Positions 46,672 to 56,088 of a stretch of DNA of 64,000 nt are shown here, one piece after another. The position numbers and the translations under genes were made by a program. The stretch lies in the NCBI GenBank assembly GCA_947623185.1, contig CANQGL010000002.1:1-64000 (forward strand). Direction: 5' to 3'. How positions within the stretch are numbered: position 1 is the stretch's first letter; each line of letters begins with the position of its first letter. Origin of the DNA: an uncultured Lachnospiraceae bacterium. Lineage in GTDB: Bacteria; Bacillota; Clostridia; Lachnospirales; Lachnospiraceae. The notes beneath the pieces are model-generated. The model searched no databases. It was not told the origin of the DNA and was given only the letters and a program-made list of their open reading frames with translations.

Positions 46672-49020
46672 ATGGAAAAGACTTTATATGATTTGATGGA
46701 CTGGGCAGGGATCAAAGAGATCGTATGTTCGGAAGCTGCCGATCCCCGCCGTCTTTTGGGTATGCATGCCGTCCGGCAGGGTCTCCTTGTTCAGGCGTAT
46801 CTGCCAGATGCGAAGGAAGCCGTACTTCTGTACGAAGGCGGGGAAACGCCGATGGAACTGGCCGATGAGGGCGGTTTTTTTGCGGTTCTGATCCGGGACC
46901 GGCACGAGGCGTTCTCCTACCGGTTCCGCGTCCGGTACGCGGACGGCGTCTGGCACGAGACGGAAGACCCGTACTCTTACCGTTTCTGTTCCCGCTTTAC
47001 GGGTGAGGAACTCAGGAAGTTCGCGGCGGGGATCTATTACGACTCCTATGAAAAGCTGGGCGCGCATCCCGTCAGGATCGACGGGGTGGAAGGCGTGGAC
47101 TTCGCGGTATGGGCCCCGGAAGCGATGCGCGTGAGCGTGGTCGGGGATTTCAACCTCTGGGACGGAAGAAAGGATCAGATGTGCCGCCTCGGCGATTCCG
47201 GTATCTTTGAACTCTTTATTCCCGGCCTTAAGGCGGGAGCGGTCTATAAATACGAGATCAAGACAAAAGCGCGGCTGCCGATGCTCAAGGCCGATCCCTA
47301 TGCGCGCTACGCCGAGCTCCGTCCGAACACGGCCTCGATCGTGTGGGACACCTCCGGCAGCTATCCGTGGACCGACGCGAAATGGCTCGCCGCGCGCGAT
47401 AAGGCCGAAAGGGGCCGCGGCCCGATGTCGGTCTACGAGGTCCATCTCGGTTCGTGGAAGCAGAAAGAGCCGGTCCTGGACGCGGACGGCAAAGAGGTGA
47501 ACGGGAGCCGGTTCTGCAATTACCGGGAGATCGCCGTGCCGCTTGCGAAGTATGTGAAGGAGATGGGCTATACGCACATCGAGATCCTTCCGGTGATGGA
47601 ACATCCGCTCGACGCTTCGTGGGGCTATCAGGTAACGGGATACTACGCGCCGACGAGCCGCTACGGGACGCCGGACGACTTTAAGGCGTTCGTGGATCAC
47701 ATGCACGGCCAGGGGATCGGCGTGATCCTGGACTGGGTGCCGGCCCATTTTCCGCGCGACGCGCACGGACTGGCGGCCTTTGACGGGACATGCCTTTACG
47801 AGCACAGGGACCCGAGGCAGGGAGCGCACCCGCACTGGGGCACGCTGATCTACAATTACGGGCGGCCGCAGGTCTCAAATTTCCTGATCTCCAACGCGCT
47901 GTTCTGGGCCAGGGAGTATCACGCGGACGGCATCCGCATGGACGCGGTGGCTTCCATGCTTTATCTCGATTACGGAAAGAACGCAGGGGAATGGATCGCC
48001 AACATCTACGGCGGCCACGAGAACCTCGACGCGGTGGAGTTCCTTAAGCACCTGAGTTCGGTTTTCCGCAGGGAAACGGGCGGCGCGGTTCTGATCGCGG
48101 AGGAATCGACGGCGTGGCCGCAGGTCACGGGCGATCTGAAGAACGGCAGCCTCGGCTTCGACTATAAATGGAACATGGGCTGGATGAACGATTTCCTGAG
48201 ATACATGCGGTGCGACCCGTATTTCAGGAACCAGCACTACAATAATCTCACGTTCGGGATGCTCTACGCGTACAGCGAAAACTTTATCCTCGTCTTCTCG
48301 CACGACGAGGTCGTTCACGGCAAGGCGTCGATGGCGGGCAAGATGCCGGGCGACACGCAGGAGAAGAAGTTTGCCAATCTGCGCGCGGCCTACGGCTTTT
48401 TCATGGGACATCCGGGCAAGAAGCTCCTGTTCATGGGACAGGATTTCGGCCAGATGGATGAGTGGAACGAGAACGTGAGCCTGGAGTGGGATCTCCTGCA
48501 GTATCCGGTCCACAGCCGGCTGCGGGACTATGTGAAGGCTCTGAACCACCTGTACGTTTCCCATCCCGCCATGTACGAGCACGACCGCGAACCGGAGGGG
48601 TTCGAGTGGATCAACTGCACCTACGACCGGGAGAATATCGTGATCTTTATCCGCAAGAGCGACAGGCCGGAAGAGACGCTCCTGTTCGTCTGCAATTTCG
48701 TTCCGGTCGCGCATGAAAAATTCCGGATCGGCGTGCCGTTTGCCGGAAAATACAAGGAGATCCTGAACAGCGACGCGGAGAAATTCGGCGGCGGCGGAAT
48801 GACGAACCCGCGCGTGAAGACGTCGAAGAAGATGGAGTGGGACGGGCGCGCCGATTCGATCGAGATCGACCTTGCCCCGATGAGCACCTGCATATTCCGC
48901 TGCACTCCGGCGGCCGAAAAACCGGTAACCGGAAAGCGCGCCGTTTCAAAGTCTGTTTCCGGGGGAGCGGGAAAGAGAGCGCGGACCGCGGGCAAAACAG
49001 ACGATAAAAGGAAAGTATGA
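46672..49020 (+). CDS. glgB: 1,4-alpha-glucan branching enzyme
   Basis: YEVHLGSWKQKE, GYTHIEILPVMEHPLDASWGYQVTGYYAPTSRYG, ADGIRMDAVASMLYLDYG, SHDEVVHGK. Confidence 0.96.
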   Translation: MEKTLYDLMDWAGIKEIVCSEAADPRRLLGMHAVRQGLLVQAYLPDAKEAVLLYEGGETPMELADEGGFFAVLIRDRHEAFSYRFRVRYADGVWHETEDPYSYRFCSRFTGEELRKFAAGIYYDSYEKLGAHPVRIDGVEGVDFAVWAPEAMRVSVVGDFNLWDGRKDQMCRLGDSGIFELFIPGLKAGAVYKYEIKTKARLPMLKADPYARYAELRPNTASIVWDTSGSYPWTDAKWLAARDKAERGRGPMSVYEVHLGSWKQKEPVLDADGKEVNGSRFCNYREIAVPLAKYVKEMGYTHIEILPVMEHPLDASWGYQVTGYYAPTSRYGTPDDFKAFVDHMHGQGIGVILDWVPAHFPRDAHGLAAFDGTCLYEHRDPRQGAHPHWGTLIYNYGRPQVSNFLISNALFWAREYHADGIRMDAVASMLYLDYGKNAGEWIANIYGGHENLDAVEFLKHLSSVFRRETGGAVLIAEESTAWPQVTGDLKNGSLGFDYKWNMGWMNDFLRYMRCDPYFRNQHYNNLTFGMLYAYSENFILVFSHDEVVHGKASMAGKMPGDTQEKKFANLRAAYGFFMGHPGKKLLFMGQDFGQMDEWNENVSLEWDLLQYPVHSRLRDYVKALNHLYVSHPAMYEHDREPEGFEWINCTYDRENIVIFIRKSDRPEETLLFVCNFVPVAHEKFRIGVPFAGKYKEILNSDAEKFGGGGMTNPRVKTSKKMEWDGRADSIEIDLAPMSTCIFRCTPAAEKPVTGKRAVSKSVSGGAGKRARTAGKTDDKRKV

Positions 49021-49940
49021 TGGGAGAGACCGCAGGAGTTCAGGAAGTAATGGAAACGGCGGTCGATACCGCCATGAATAAAGGCATCGGTACCGCGATG
49101 AACGAGATCGGCCGGCTGGTTTCCGATCTTCTTCCGTGGATGGCGCACAACGTCACGCGTCTGATCGTGGCGATCGTCCTGCTGGTCGTGGGGGTCCGCG
49201 TCATCCGGACCCTGCGGAAGAGCGTCAGACGGTCCATGGAGCGGGCCGGACTGGAGATCACGCTGCGCAAGTTTCTGGACGCCCTATTCTATGCGGCGTC
49301 GTTGGGCCTGCTGTGCGTGATCGCGGCGGAGACGCTGGGGATCAATACGACCTCGGTCGTGGCGGCGGTCGGCGCGGTCGGTCTGGCGATGGGCCTGGCG
49401 ATGCAGGACACGCTGGCGAATTTCGCGGGCGGCGTGCTGATCCTGTTTTTAAAGCCCTTCAAGGTCGGCGACTATATCGTCACGGCGGCGGGAGAAGGAA
49501 ACGTGGAGTCGATCGGGCTCGTCTATACGACGATCATGACGATCGACAACCGCAAGATCGTGGTCCCGAACAATACGGTGGCGAATTCGCCGCTCACCAA
49601 TACGACCGGAGCCGAAAAGAGACGCCTGATCCTTGACATCGGCATTTCCTACGATTCCGATATCCGGAAGGCGAAGGAAGTGCTGGAGCGGCTCTGCGGG
49701 GAGTATCCGGCCGTGCTGAAGGATGAGGGGATCGCCACGATGGTCACGGAGCTCGGCACGCACGGCGTGAACGTCAGCGTCCGCGCATGGGTGAACACCA
49801 CGGATTACTGGCAGACGAGATGGGACCTTCTGGAACGCGTCAAGCTCGCCTTCGACGAGGAGAACATCGACATCACCTATAATAGGCTGAACGTCCATGT
49901 GAAAGAACTGCCTGAAAGGACAGATGACATACATAAATAA
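49017..49940 (+). CDS. mechanosensitive ion channel family protein (MscS)
   Basis: AVGAVGLAMGLAMQDTLANFAGGVLILFLKPFKVGDYI pore and beta-domain signature. Confidence 0.95.
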   Translation: MMGETAGVQEVMETAVDTAMNKGIGTAMNEIGRLVSDLLPWMAHNVTRLIVAIVLLVVGVRVIRTLRKSVRRSMERAGLEITLRKFLDALFYAASLGLLCVIAAETLGINTTSVVAAVGAVGLAMGLAMQDTLANFAGGVLILFLKPFKVGDYIVTAAGEGNVESIGLVYTTIMTIDNRKIVVPNNTVANSPLTNTTGAEKRRLILDIGISYDSDIRKAKEVLERLCGEYPAVLKDEGIATMVTELGTHGVNVSVRAWVNTTDYWQTRWDLLERVKLAFDEENIDITYNRLNVHVKELPERTDDIHK

Positions 49941-49977
49941 AGCCGCGTAGAGCGGCAGTCACAAGGGGGTAAAGATC

Positions 49978-51147
49978 ATGAAGACCACAAAAGCGAAGAG
50001 CAGGCTGCTCCGGCTGGCCGTTACGGCGGCGCTTGCGGCGGTACTTTCTTCGGCGGCATTCCCAGCCTACGCCGATGAGGCGATGGAAGCGCTCTACTGT
50101 ACGTTCCAGCACGGCAGGGGATGGACGGACAACATTGCCGACAACACGCTGGCCCAGGCTCCGGCCGACAGCTATGTGACCGCGCTCAAGGCCACGCTGT
50201 CGAACCAGCCGGAAGGCATGACCGGCACGATCGCCTATCAGGTGAACCTGAGCGGTTCCGGATGGCTCGCGTGGGAGGAAAATTACGCCCAGACGGGAAC
50301 GACGACGACCGACATGCCGCTCGAGGCGGTGCGTTTCGTACTTACCGGCCAGCTGGCGGACAACTATGACATATACTATTCGGTGCTCCAGAGCGGCGTC
50401 TGGACCGATCTCGTGATGAACGGTCAGACGGCGGGCGTCGAGGGACACGGGCTCCGGGTGGACGGCGTTCGGATCGCCGTGACCGCAAAGGGGCAGGTCC
50501 CCGCGGAACCGAAAACGCTTGGCCGCGTAATCGATCCCACAAAACCGATGGTGGCGCTGACGTTCGACGACGGTCCTTCCCCCTATACGGCGCAGATACT
50601 GGACAGCCTGGAGGCCAACGGCGGCCGCGCGACTTTCTTTATGGTCGGGAACCGCATGGCGAACTATTCGTCGACCGTCAGGCGGATGGTGGAGATGGGA
50701 TGCGAACCGGCCAGCCACACATGGGGGCATAACACGATCACGGGCCTTTCGGAGAGCGCTCTGATCTCGAACCTCGATCAGTTTGACAACACGCTCCAGT
50801 CCCTGACCGGAGCCCGCAGCGTGGTCATGCGCCCGCCGGGAGGAGCGATCAACGAAACGAGCAAAAACGCTCTCGCGAGGCGCGGGACGCCGGCGATCCT
50901 CTGGTCGATCGATACGCTGGATTGGAAGACCAAGAACACGCAGCAGACGATCAATGTGGTACTGGGACAGGTCCAGGACGGCGACATCGTCCTCATGCAC
51001 GATCTGCATCAGCCGACGGCGGCCGCGGCCGTGGTGATCATCCCCGAACTCACGAAGCGCGGCTATCAGCTGGTGACGGTGAGCGAGCTGGCGGCGTACC
51101 GCGGAGGCATGCAGGGCGGACATACCTATTCGAAATTCCGCCCGTAA
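49978..51147 (+). CDS. secreted polysaccharide deacetylase with N-terminal ChW-like repeats
   Basis: Signal peptide; QVNLSGSGWLAWEENYAQTGTTTTDMPLEAVRFVL ChW-type; VALTFDDGPSPYTAQILDSL, SHTWGHNTI, RPPGGAIN. Confidence 0.9.
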   Translation: MKTTKAKSRLLRLAVTAALAAVLSSAAFPAYADEAMEALYCTFQHGRGWTDNIADNTLAQAPADSYVTALKATLSNQPEGMTGTIAYQVNLSGSGWLAWEENYAQTGTTTTDMPLEAVRFVLTGQLADNYDIYYSVLQSGVWTDLVMNGQTAGVEGHGLRVDGVRIAVTAKGQVPAEPKTLGRVIDPTKPMVALTFDDGPSPYTAQILDSLEANGGRATFFMVGNRMANYSSTVRRMVEMGCEPASHTWGHNTITGLSESALISNLDQFDNTLQSLTGARSVVMRPPGGAINETSKNALARRGTPAILWSIDTLDWKTKNTQQTINVVLGQVQDGDIVLMHDLHQPTAAAAVVIIPELTKRGYQLVTVSELAAYRGGMQGGHTYSKFRP

Positions 51148-51208
51148 CACGGGACCGATAATATGAATATTTAATCAGAGGGGCGGCGAAACGCCCCTCC
51201 GACGGACA

Positions 51209-51253
51209 GCAGGCGCAAAGGAACGCAAAGAAGCGGGCATTGCGCCTGCTTTT
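51209..51253 (+). terminator. intrinsic terminator
   Basis: GCAGGCGCAA...TTGCGCCTGC followed by TTTT. Confidence 0.7.
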
Positions 51254-51296
51254 GCACATTTCAGGCAGTATCCCGAATGTCAAAATGACGGATATG

Positions 51297-51319
51297 TAAT
51301 ATATCAGTTAATATATCAG
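51297..51319. repeat. direct repeat TAATATATCAG x2 (12-bp period)
   Basis: taatatatcag t taatatatcag, upstream of the M20/YfcC genes. Confidence 0.8.
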
Positions 51320-51451
51320 GTGTATTTTTTGATTGCATTCTGAAAGAATATATGCTATCATGTTTATAAATTGTAAATTTTCAGGGAAGAGAGTAAAAAA
51401 ATTATAAACTGAATACTATAAAATATGATAAACAGAAGGAGGTATGTCTGT

Positions 51452-52630
51452 ATGGACACCAAAAAACTGGTGCAGCAGTATGCGGCCGAGTTCGTCGAGA
51501 TCCGCCGCCATATCCACCGCCATCCGGAGCTTTCGAATCAGGAATTCGAGACGACGAAGCTGATCCGGGAAAAGCTGACGGAATACGGCGTGGAGATCTG
51601 TGAGATCGGCTTAAAGACCGGCGTCCTTGGTCTGATCCATGGCGGAAAACCGGGAAAGACGGTCGCCATCCGCGAGGACATCGACGCGCTGCCGATGCCG
51701 GAACTCACCGGACTTCCCTATGCGTCCGAAGTCGAAGGCGTATGCCATTCCTGCGGCCATGACATTCACACGACGACGCTGCTCTGCTGTGCGAAGGTCC
51801 TCTCGGAGATCAAAGACGAACTGGCCGGAAACGTGGCTCTGATCTTCCAGCCCGCGGAGGAGAAAGGAACGGGCGCGCAGCAGTTCGTCGACTGCAGATT
51901 CTATGAGGCCGTCAGGCCGGATGTGTTTGTCGGACTTCATGTATCGCCCGAATTCCCCGCAGGTTCCATCGGACTTAAAAAGGGACCGGCGAACGCTTCC
52001 AGCGATATGTTCAGCGTTCATGTGACCGGAAAAGGCGGCCACGGCGCGCATCCGGAAAACTTCATCGATCCGATCGCGATCAGCGCGTATATGATCACGC
52101 AGCTCCAGACGGTGGTCTCCCGCGAGAACTATCCGGTCTACGCGGCAGTCCTTACGATCGGCAGTATCCACGGCGGAAAAGCCGGCAACGTCGTTCCGGA
52201 TTTCGTGGATTTCTCCGGCACGCTGCGCAGCCTGAACCATGAATACCGCATGAAGATGGTGGAAGCCATCAAACGGATCGTGAAGTCCTGCGCGGAGGGA
52301 ATGCGCGGATCGGCCGAGATCACCTGGGAGAGCGGACTTCCGCCGCTGGTGAACAATGACGAAGTGATCGACGGCCTGCGTGCGGCGGCCGAGAAGACGA
52401 TCGGCGCGGATCATATCGTTATGGTCGCGAACCCGTCGGTCGGCTCGGAGGACTTTTCCGTCTTCTTCCCGGAGTACGGCCCCGGCGCCCAGTTCCGCCT
52501 CGGTTCCGGAAACGACGACCCGAATTCGAGAAACGGTCTCCACAACTCGAAGAACATCTTCGACGACAGCTGCATCGAGACCGGCGCCTCCGTTCTGGTT
52601 CAGTATGTGCGCGATTTCCTGAGCGCGTAG
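51452..52630 (+). CDS. M20 family amidohydrolase / metallopeptidase
   Basis: RRHIHRHPELSNQEFETTKLI, CHSCGHDIHTTTLLC, FQPAEEKGTGAQQFV, GGHGAHPENFIDPI. Confidence 0.94.
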   Translation: MDTKKLVQQYAAEFVEIRRHIHRHPELSNQEFETTKLIREKLTEYGVEICEIGLKTGVLGLIHGGKPGKTVAIREDIDALPMPELTGLPYASEVEGVCHSCGHDIHTTTLLCCAKVLSEIKDELAGNVALIFQPAEEKGTGAQQFVDCRFYEAVRPDVFVGLHVSPEFPAGSIGLKKGPANASSDMFSVHVTGKGGHGAHPENFIDPIAISAYMITQLQTVVSRENYPVYAAVLTIGSIHGGKAGNVVPDFVDFSGTLRSLNHEYRMKMVEAIKRIVKSCAEGMRGSAEITWESGLPPLVNNDEVIDGLRAAAEKTIGADHIVMVANPSVGSEDFSVFFPEYGPGAQFRLGSGNDDPNSRNGLHNSKNIFDDSCIETGASVLVQYVRDFLSA

Positions 52631-52724
52631 CATACCTTATGAAGTAATATCCGGCGCGTCCGGGCGGACAGAACGGATTTACTTATAACCAACCCCATAT
52701 CCATATAGAAAAGGAGAAATGCAT

Positions 52725-54128
52725 ATGGAAAAGAAAAAGAAACTTCAGATTCCCACCACATGCGCTCTGCTGTTCATGCTGCTGCTGTTCTGCGCGGTCA
52801 TGACGTGGATCGTTCCGGCGGGCGCGTACGACACCGAAACGGTCGACAACGTGACGAAGGTCATCGCGGGAACCTATCATACCGTTGAGAGGACCCCGGT
52901 CGGCCCGTGGCATGCGATCATGGCTGTGACATCCGGATTCTACAAATCCGCCAAGCTGATGACGATGGTCATGTTCTGCGGCGGCGCGGTTGCGATCCTG
53001 GAGAAGAGCGGAGCTCTTCACGCCGTTTTCGGCAAACTGATGTCCAAGAACCTGAACGCGACGGCTCTTGCCCTGATCGTCATGGCTTTCATGTCCATCG
53101 GCGGCGCGGCGGGCGTTTTCGCGAACCCGGTCGTTGCTCTTGTCCCTATCGGGATCATTCTTGCGACCAACCTCGGTTACGACGCGTTTACGGGATTCCT
53201 GTTCATCTACATGGGCGCGTACTCCGGCTTTAACGTAGGCTGGGCGAACGCATCCACCATCGGTACGGCGCAGCCGTTCGCGGAACTGCCGATCTTCTCC
53301 GGCTTTACCGTCCGTGTCGTGCTGAACATCATCAACTTTGCACTTTGCTTCTGGTTCACGATGCGCTACATGAAGAGCATCAAGAAGGATCCGTACAAGA
53401 GCCTGAACTACGAGGAAGGCATGTCCGTTTCCGAGTTCATGGGAAGCGGCGATGAAGGAAAGACCATCGAGGATCATATGACGACCGGTCATATCGTCGG
53501 CATTGTCGGACTGCTGATCGCGATCGCCGCGATCGTTATCGGTTCCGTACAGTTCGGTTGGAGCTATGATCAGATGTCCGCGACCTACCTGGTCCTGGCA
53601 ATCGTTGTCGGTCTTGCGAACGGAATGGGCGTCAACGGCACCACGAAGGAATTCCTGGCCGGTTGCGCGAAGCTCGTCAACGCGGCGTTCATCATCGGTT
53701 TTGCGAACGGCGTAGGCGTTGTCCTCACCGACGGCAATATCCTGAATACCATCGTTTACTGGCTGTCCATCCCGATGGAGCACCTCAGTTCCGTCCTGTG
53801 CGCGAACTTCATGTTCTTTGCGAACCTGCTGATCAACTTCCTTGTACCGTCCGGATCCGGCCAGGCGGCGGCTGTTATGCCGATCATGGTCCCGATGGGC
53901 GACCTTGCGGGACTGACCCGTCAGGTAACGGTACAGGCGTTCCAGTTCGGCGACGGTTTCTCCAACTGTATCTTCCCGACCGCGGGAACTCTGATGGGTT
54001 CTCTGGCTATCGCGAAGGTCGACTGGACGAAGTACGCGAAGTGGATGATGCCGCTTCTCGGCTGCCAGATCGTTCTTTCCTGCGTTGCCCTTACGGTACT
54101 GCAGATGATCGGCTGGACCGGTCTGTAA
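52725..54128 (+). CDS. YfcC family (DcuC-like) membrane transporter
   Basis: MTWIVPAGAYDTETVDN, GGAVAILEKSGALHAVFGKL, VPSGSGQAAAVMPIMVPMGDLAGLTRQVTVQAFQFGDGFSN. Confidence 0.92.
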   Translation: MEKKKKLQIPTTCALLFMLLLFCAVMTWIVPAGAYDTETVDNVTKVIAGTYHTVERTPVGPWHAIMAVTSGFYKSAKLMTMVMFCGGAVAILEKSGALHAVFGKLMSKNLNATALALIVMAFMSIGGAAGVFANPVVALVPIGIILATNLGYDAFTGFLFIYMGAYSGFNVGWANASTIGTAQPFAELPIFSGFTVRVVLNIINFALCFWFTMRYMKSIKKDPYKSLNYEEGMSVSEFMGSGDEGKTIEDHMTTGHIVGIVGLLIAIAAIVIGSVQFGWSYDQMSATYLVLAIVVGLANGMGVNGTTKEFLAGCAKLVNAAFIIGFANGVGVVLTDGNILNTIVYWLSIPMEHLSSVLCANFMFFANLLINFLVPSGSGQAAAVMPIMVPMGDLAGLTRQVTVQAFQFGDGFSNCIFPTAGTLMGSLAIAKVDWTKYAKWMMPLLGCQIVLSCVALTVLQMIGWTGL

Positions 54129-54195
54129 AGAGAACGCTTTGCCCGAATGCAGGACTGCAAACGGGGAAGAGCCTTTTAACAGCATAATGATCAAG

Positions 54196-54237
54196 AACAG
54201 CCATATTCGGACACGGATCCGGGTATGGCTGTTTTTT
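54196..54237 (+). terminator. intrinsic terminator after YfcC gene
   Basis: AACAGCCATA...TATGGCTGTTTTTT. Confidence 0.88.
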
Positions 54238-54322
54238 CGCGGGGAAGTATTTTGTCCGCGGCCCGTACCATGTCCGTGCCTTCTGCATAGTTTAATATCA
54301 GAAAGATAAAAGGAGACCTGAT

Positions 54323-54733
54323 ATGAGCTATAATTATAATTGTAATTGCGGCTCGGGAATGATGGAGACGGATATGCCGTGGCCGGGGATGCCCATCCCG
54401 CAGATGTATCCGGCGGGCGCGCCGTGCGACGGCGGCGCATATGCCCCGGCGGTACGTCCGGTCCCGTCTGCTTCTCCCGCGCCTTTATCGCCGAGAGCGT
54501 CCGTACAGGCAGATCAGATGCCGGTCCTTCCGGCGCCTTCCATTCCGGCTGTGCCCGAAACAGAGAGCGCGCAGCCCCAGGCTGTGACGTCGTTTTGCCC
54601 CGACCGTTTTCCGGTCGGCATGGGCTATGTGCCGGTCCAGAAGTGGGAGGCCGTATATTCGGCCGACCGCGCGTTGAAACAGGGAACGATATTCCCGGCG
54701 CTGGATCTGGAATTTATGAGGAGGTGCGGATAA
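54323..54733 (+). CDS. cotJA: spore coat associated protein CotJA, extended
   Basis: C-terminal PVGMGYVPVQKWEAVYSADRALKQGTIFPALDLEF is CotJA-like; Pro/Ala-rich N-terminal part. Confidence 0.85.
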   Translation: MSYNYNCNCGSGMMETDMPWPGMPIPQMYPAGAPCDGGAYAPAVRPVPSASPAPLSPRASVQADQMPVLPAPSIPAVPETESAQPQAVTSFCPDRFPVGMGYVPVQKWEAVYSADRALKQGTIFPALDLEFMRRCG

Positions 54734-55071
54734 TGACGGACAATGTGTCATACGGAAATGTTGCTGCCGCGAACTGCGGACAGGACACGGTGAAGATCCC
54801 GGCTGCCGATATGACGGCAAACATCTCCAAGGCGGCTTTAATGAAACAGCTGAACGAAGTCAGCTTTGCGATGGACGACGCAAAACTGTTTCTCGATACG
54901 CATCCGGGCGATATGAAAGCCCTCGCGTACTTCGAGAACATGGCGGGTCTGCGAAACAGCGCGCTCGCGGCGTACGAGAGCCAGTACGGACCGCTGTTCG
55001 CGGAACATGTGACAAGCGGCAAGGCGTGGACATGGGAAACCGAATTCTGGCCGTGGGAAGGGGGATGCTGA
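54733..55071 (+). CDS. cotJB: spore coat protein CotJB
   Basis: LMKQLNEVSFAMDDAKLFLDTHPGDMKALAYFENMAGLRNSALAAYESQYGPL...WTWETEFWPWEGGC. Confidence 0.9.
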   Translation: MTDNVSYGNVAAANCGQDTVKIPAADMTANISKAALMKQLNEVSFAMDDAKLFLDTHPGDMKALAYFENMAGLRNSALAAYESQYGPLFAEHVTSGKAWTWETEFWPWEGGC

Positions 55072-55074
55072 TCT

Positions 55075-55188
55075 ATGTGGAGATATGAAAAGAGACTGCA
55101 GTTTCCGGTCAACATCAAAGAGCCAAATGCAAAGCTTGCAAAATATATCATGAGTCAGTACGGCGGGCCGGATGGCAAAACCGGATAG
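55075..55188 (+). pseudogene. truncated cotJC (spore coat, Mn-catalase family): N-terminal 37 aa only
   Basis: MWRYEKRLQFPVNIKEPNAKLAKYIMSQYGGPDGKTG* matches the CotJC N-terminal pattern and then stops; next gene is convergent. Confidence 0.8.
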
Positions 55189-55220
55189 ACTTTAAAGGGC
55201 GCGGTCCCGGCCTGTGCCGG

Positions 55221-55826
55221 TCATTTTTGCGGCGGCGCGACCTCGAACACATATTTCTCATATGCGTTTATGATCTTCGTCTCACCCCGCTCCCGGATCC
55301 GGGGCATGGTGGGGTTATAATTCAGATGGACGTGGCCGTGGATAAAATAAGCCGGATGGAACGCGTCGATCAGGCTGACGAACGCCTTAAAGCCGGTGTG
55401 TGCGAGGCCGGGCTCGTCCCCGATGCCGAACGCCGGAGCGTGTGCGGCGAGAACGTCGACCCCGTGCGCGGCCCGGATCCGCGGCCAGAGCTTTAACGCC
55501 CGAAGGTCCATCTCGCGCTGCGTGTACTGGTGATTCCCCTTTTTATAGCGCATGGAACCGCCAAGGCCGGCAAAGCGCACGCCCTGATAGGTGAACACCT
55601 TGTCCTCGATGCATATGCAGCCGTCGGGCGGCGTTTTCTCATAGCGGTCGTCGTGATTGCCGTAAACATAAAGAAGCGGGCCATGGAAAAACGTGACCAG
55701 AAACGAAAGATATTCAGGAGCGAGATCGCCGCAGGAGAGGATCACGTCGATCCCCTCCAGGCGGCTCTTGTCAAAGTAATCCCACAAAGTTGGGGATTCA
55801 TGGTCCGAAATTGCCAGAACCTTCAT
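55221..55826 (-). CDS. metallophosphoesterase family protein
   Basis: LAISDHESPTLWDYFD, VILSCGDLAPEYLSFL, YVYGNHDDRYE, HGHVHLNYNP. Confidence 0.93.
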   Translation of the reverse strand: MKVLAISDHESPTLWDYFDKSRLEGIDVILSCGDLAPEYLSFLVTFFHGPLLYVYGNHDDRYEKTPPDGCICIEDKVFTYQGVRFAGLGGSMRYKKGNHQYTQREMDLRALKLWPRIRAAHGVDVLAAHAPAFGIGDEPGLAHTGFKAFVSLIDAFHPAYFIHGHVHLNYNPTMPRIRERGETKIINAYEKYVFEVAPPQK

Positions 55827-55870
55827 AAATATTTATCCTTTGAAGCAATATAAAACTAATTAGGCGGTGA

Positions 55871-56064
55871 GCGGACAGTCTGCAGTCTCGTTTGCAGGTT
55901 TCGGCCCTTGAACTTCTAAGCGTGCGGGAATCTGCTAAAGGCAGGAAGGAAAATCGCAAACTCGCTTCGCTCAGACAGCGCGATTTTCCTTCCCAACGCA
56001 AATTCCCACGCGCCAAGAAGTTTGGTCGGGCCTGCAAATGCAAACGGACCTGCAGACCGTCCGC
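55871..56064. repeat. long imperfect inverted repeat (~194 bp, possible MITE-like or structured element)
   Basis: Ends GCGGACAGTCTGCAG / CTGCAGACCGTCCGC; inner arms AAGGAAAATCGC / GCGATTTTCCTT; many intermediate paired blocks. Confidence 0.85.
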
Positions 56065-56088
56065 GCCTGCCTGTGTTGCGTCCCTGCT

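Noticed and set aside
46684-47835. 383-aa minus-strand ORF opposite glgB
   Set aside because: Fully antisense to glgB with no domain signature
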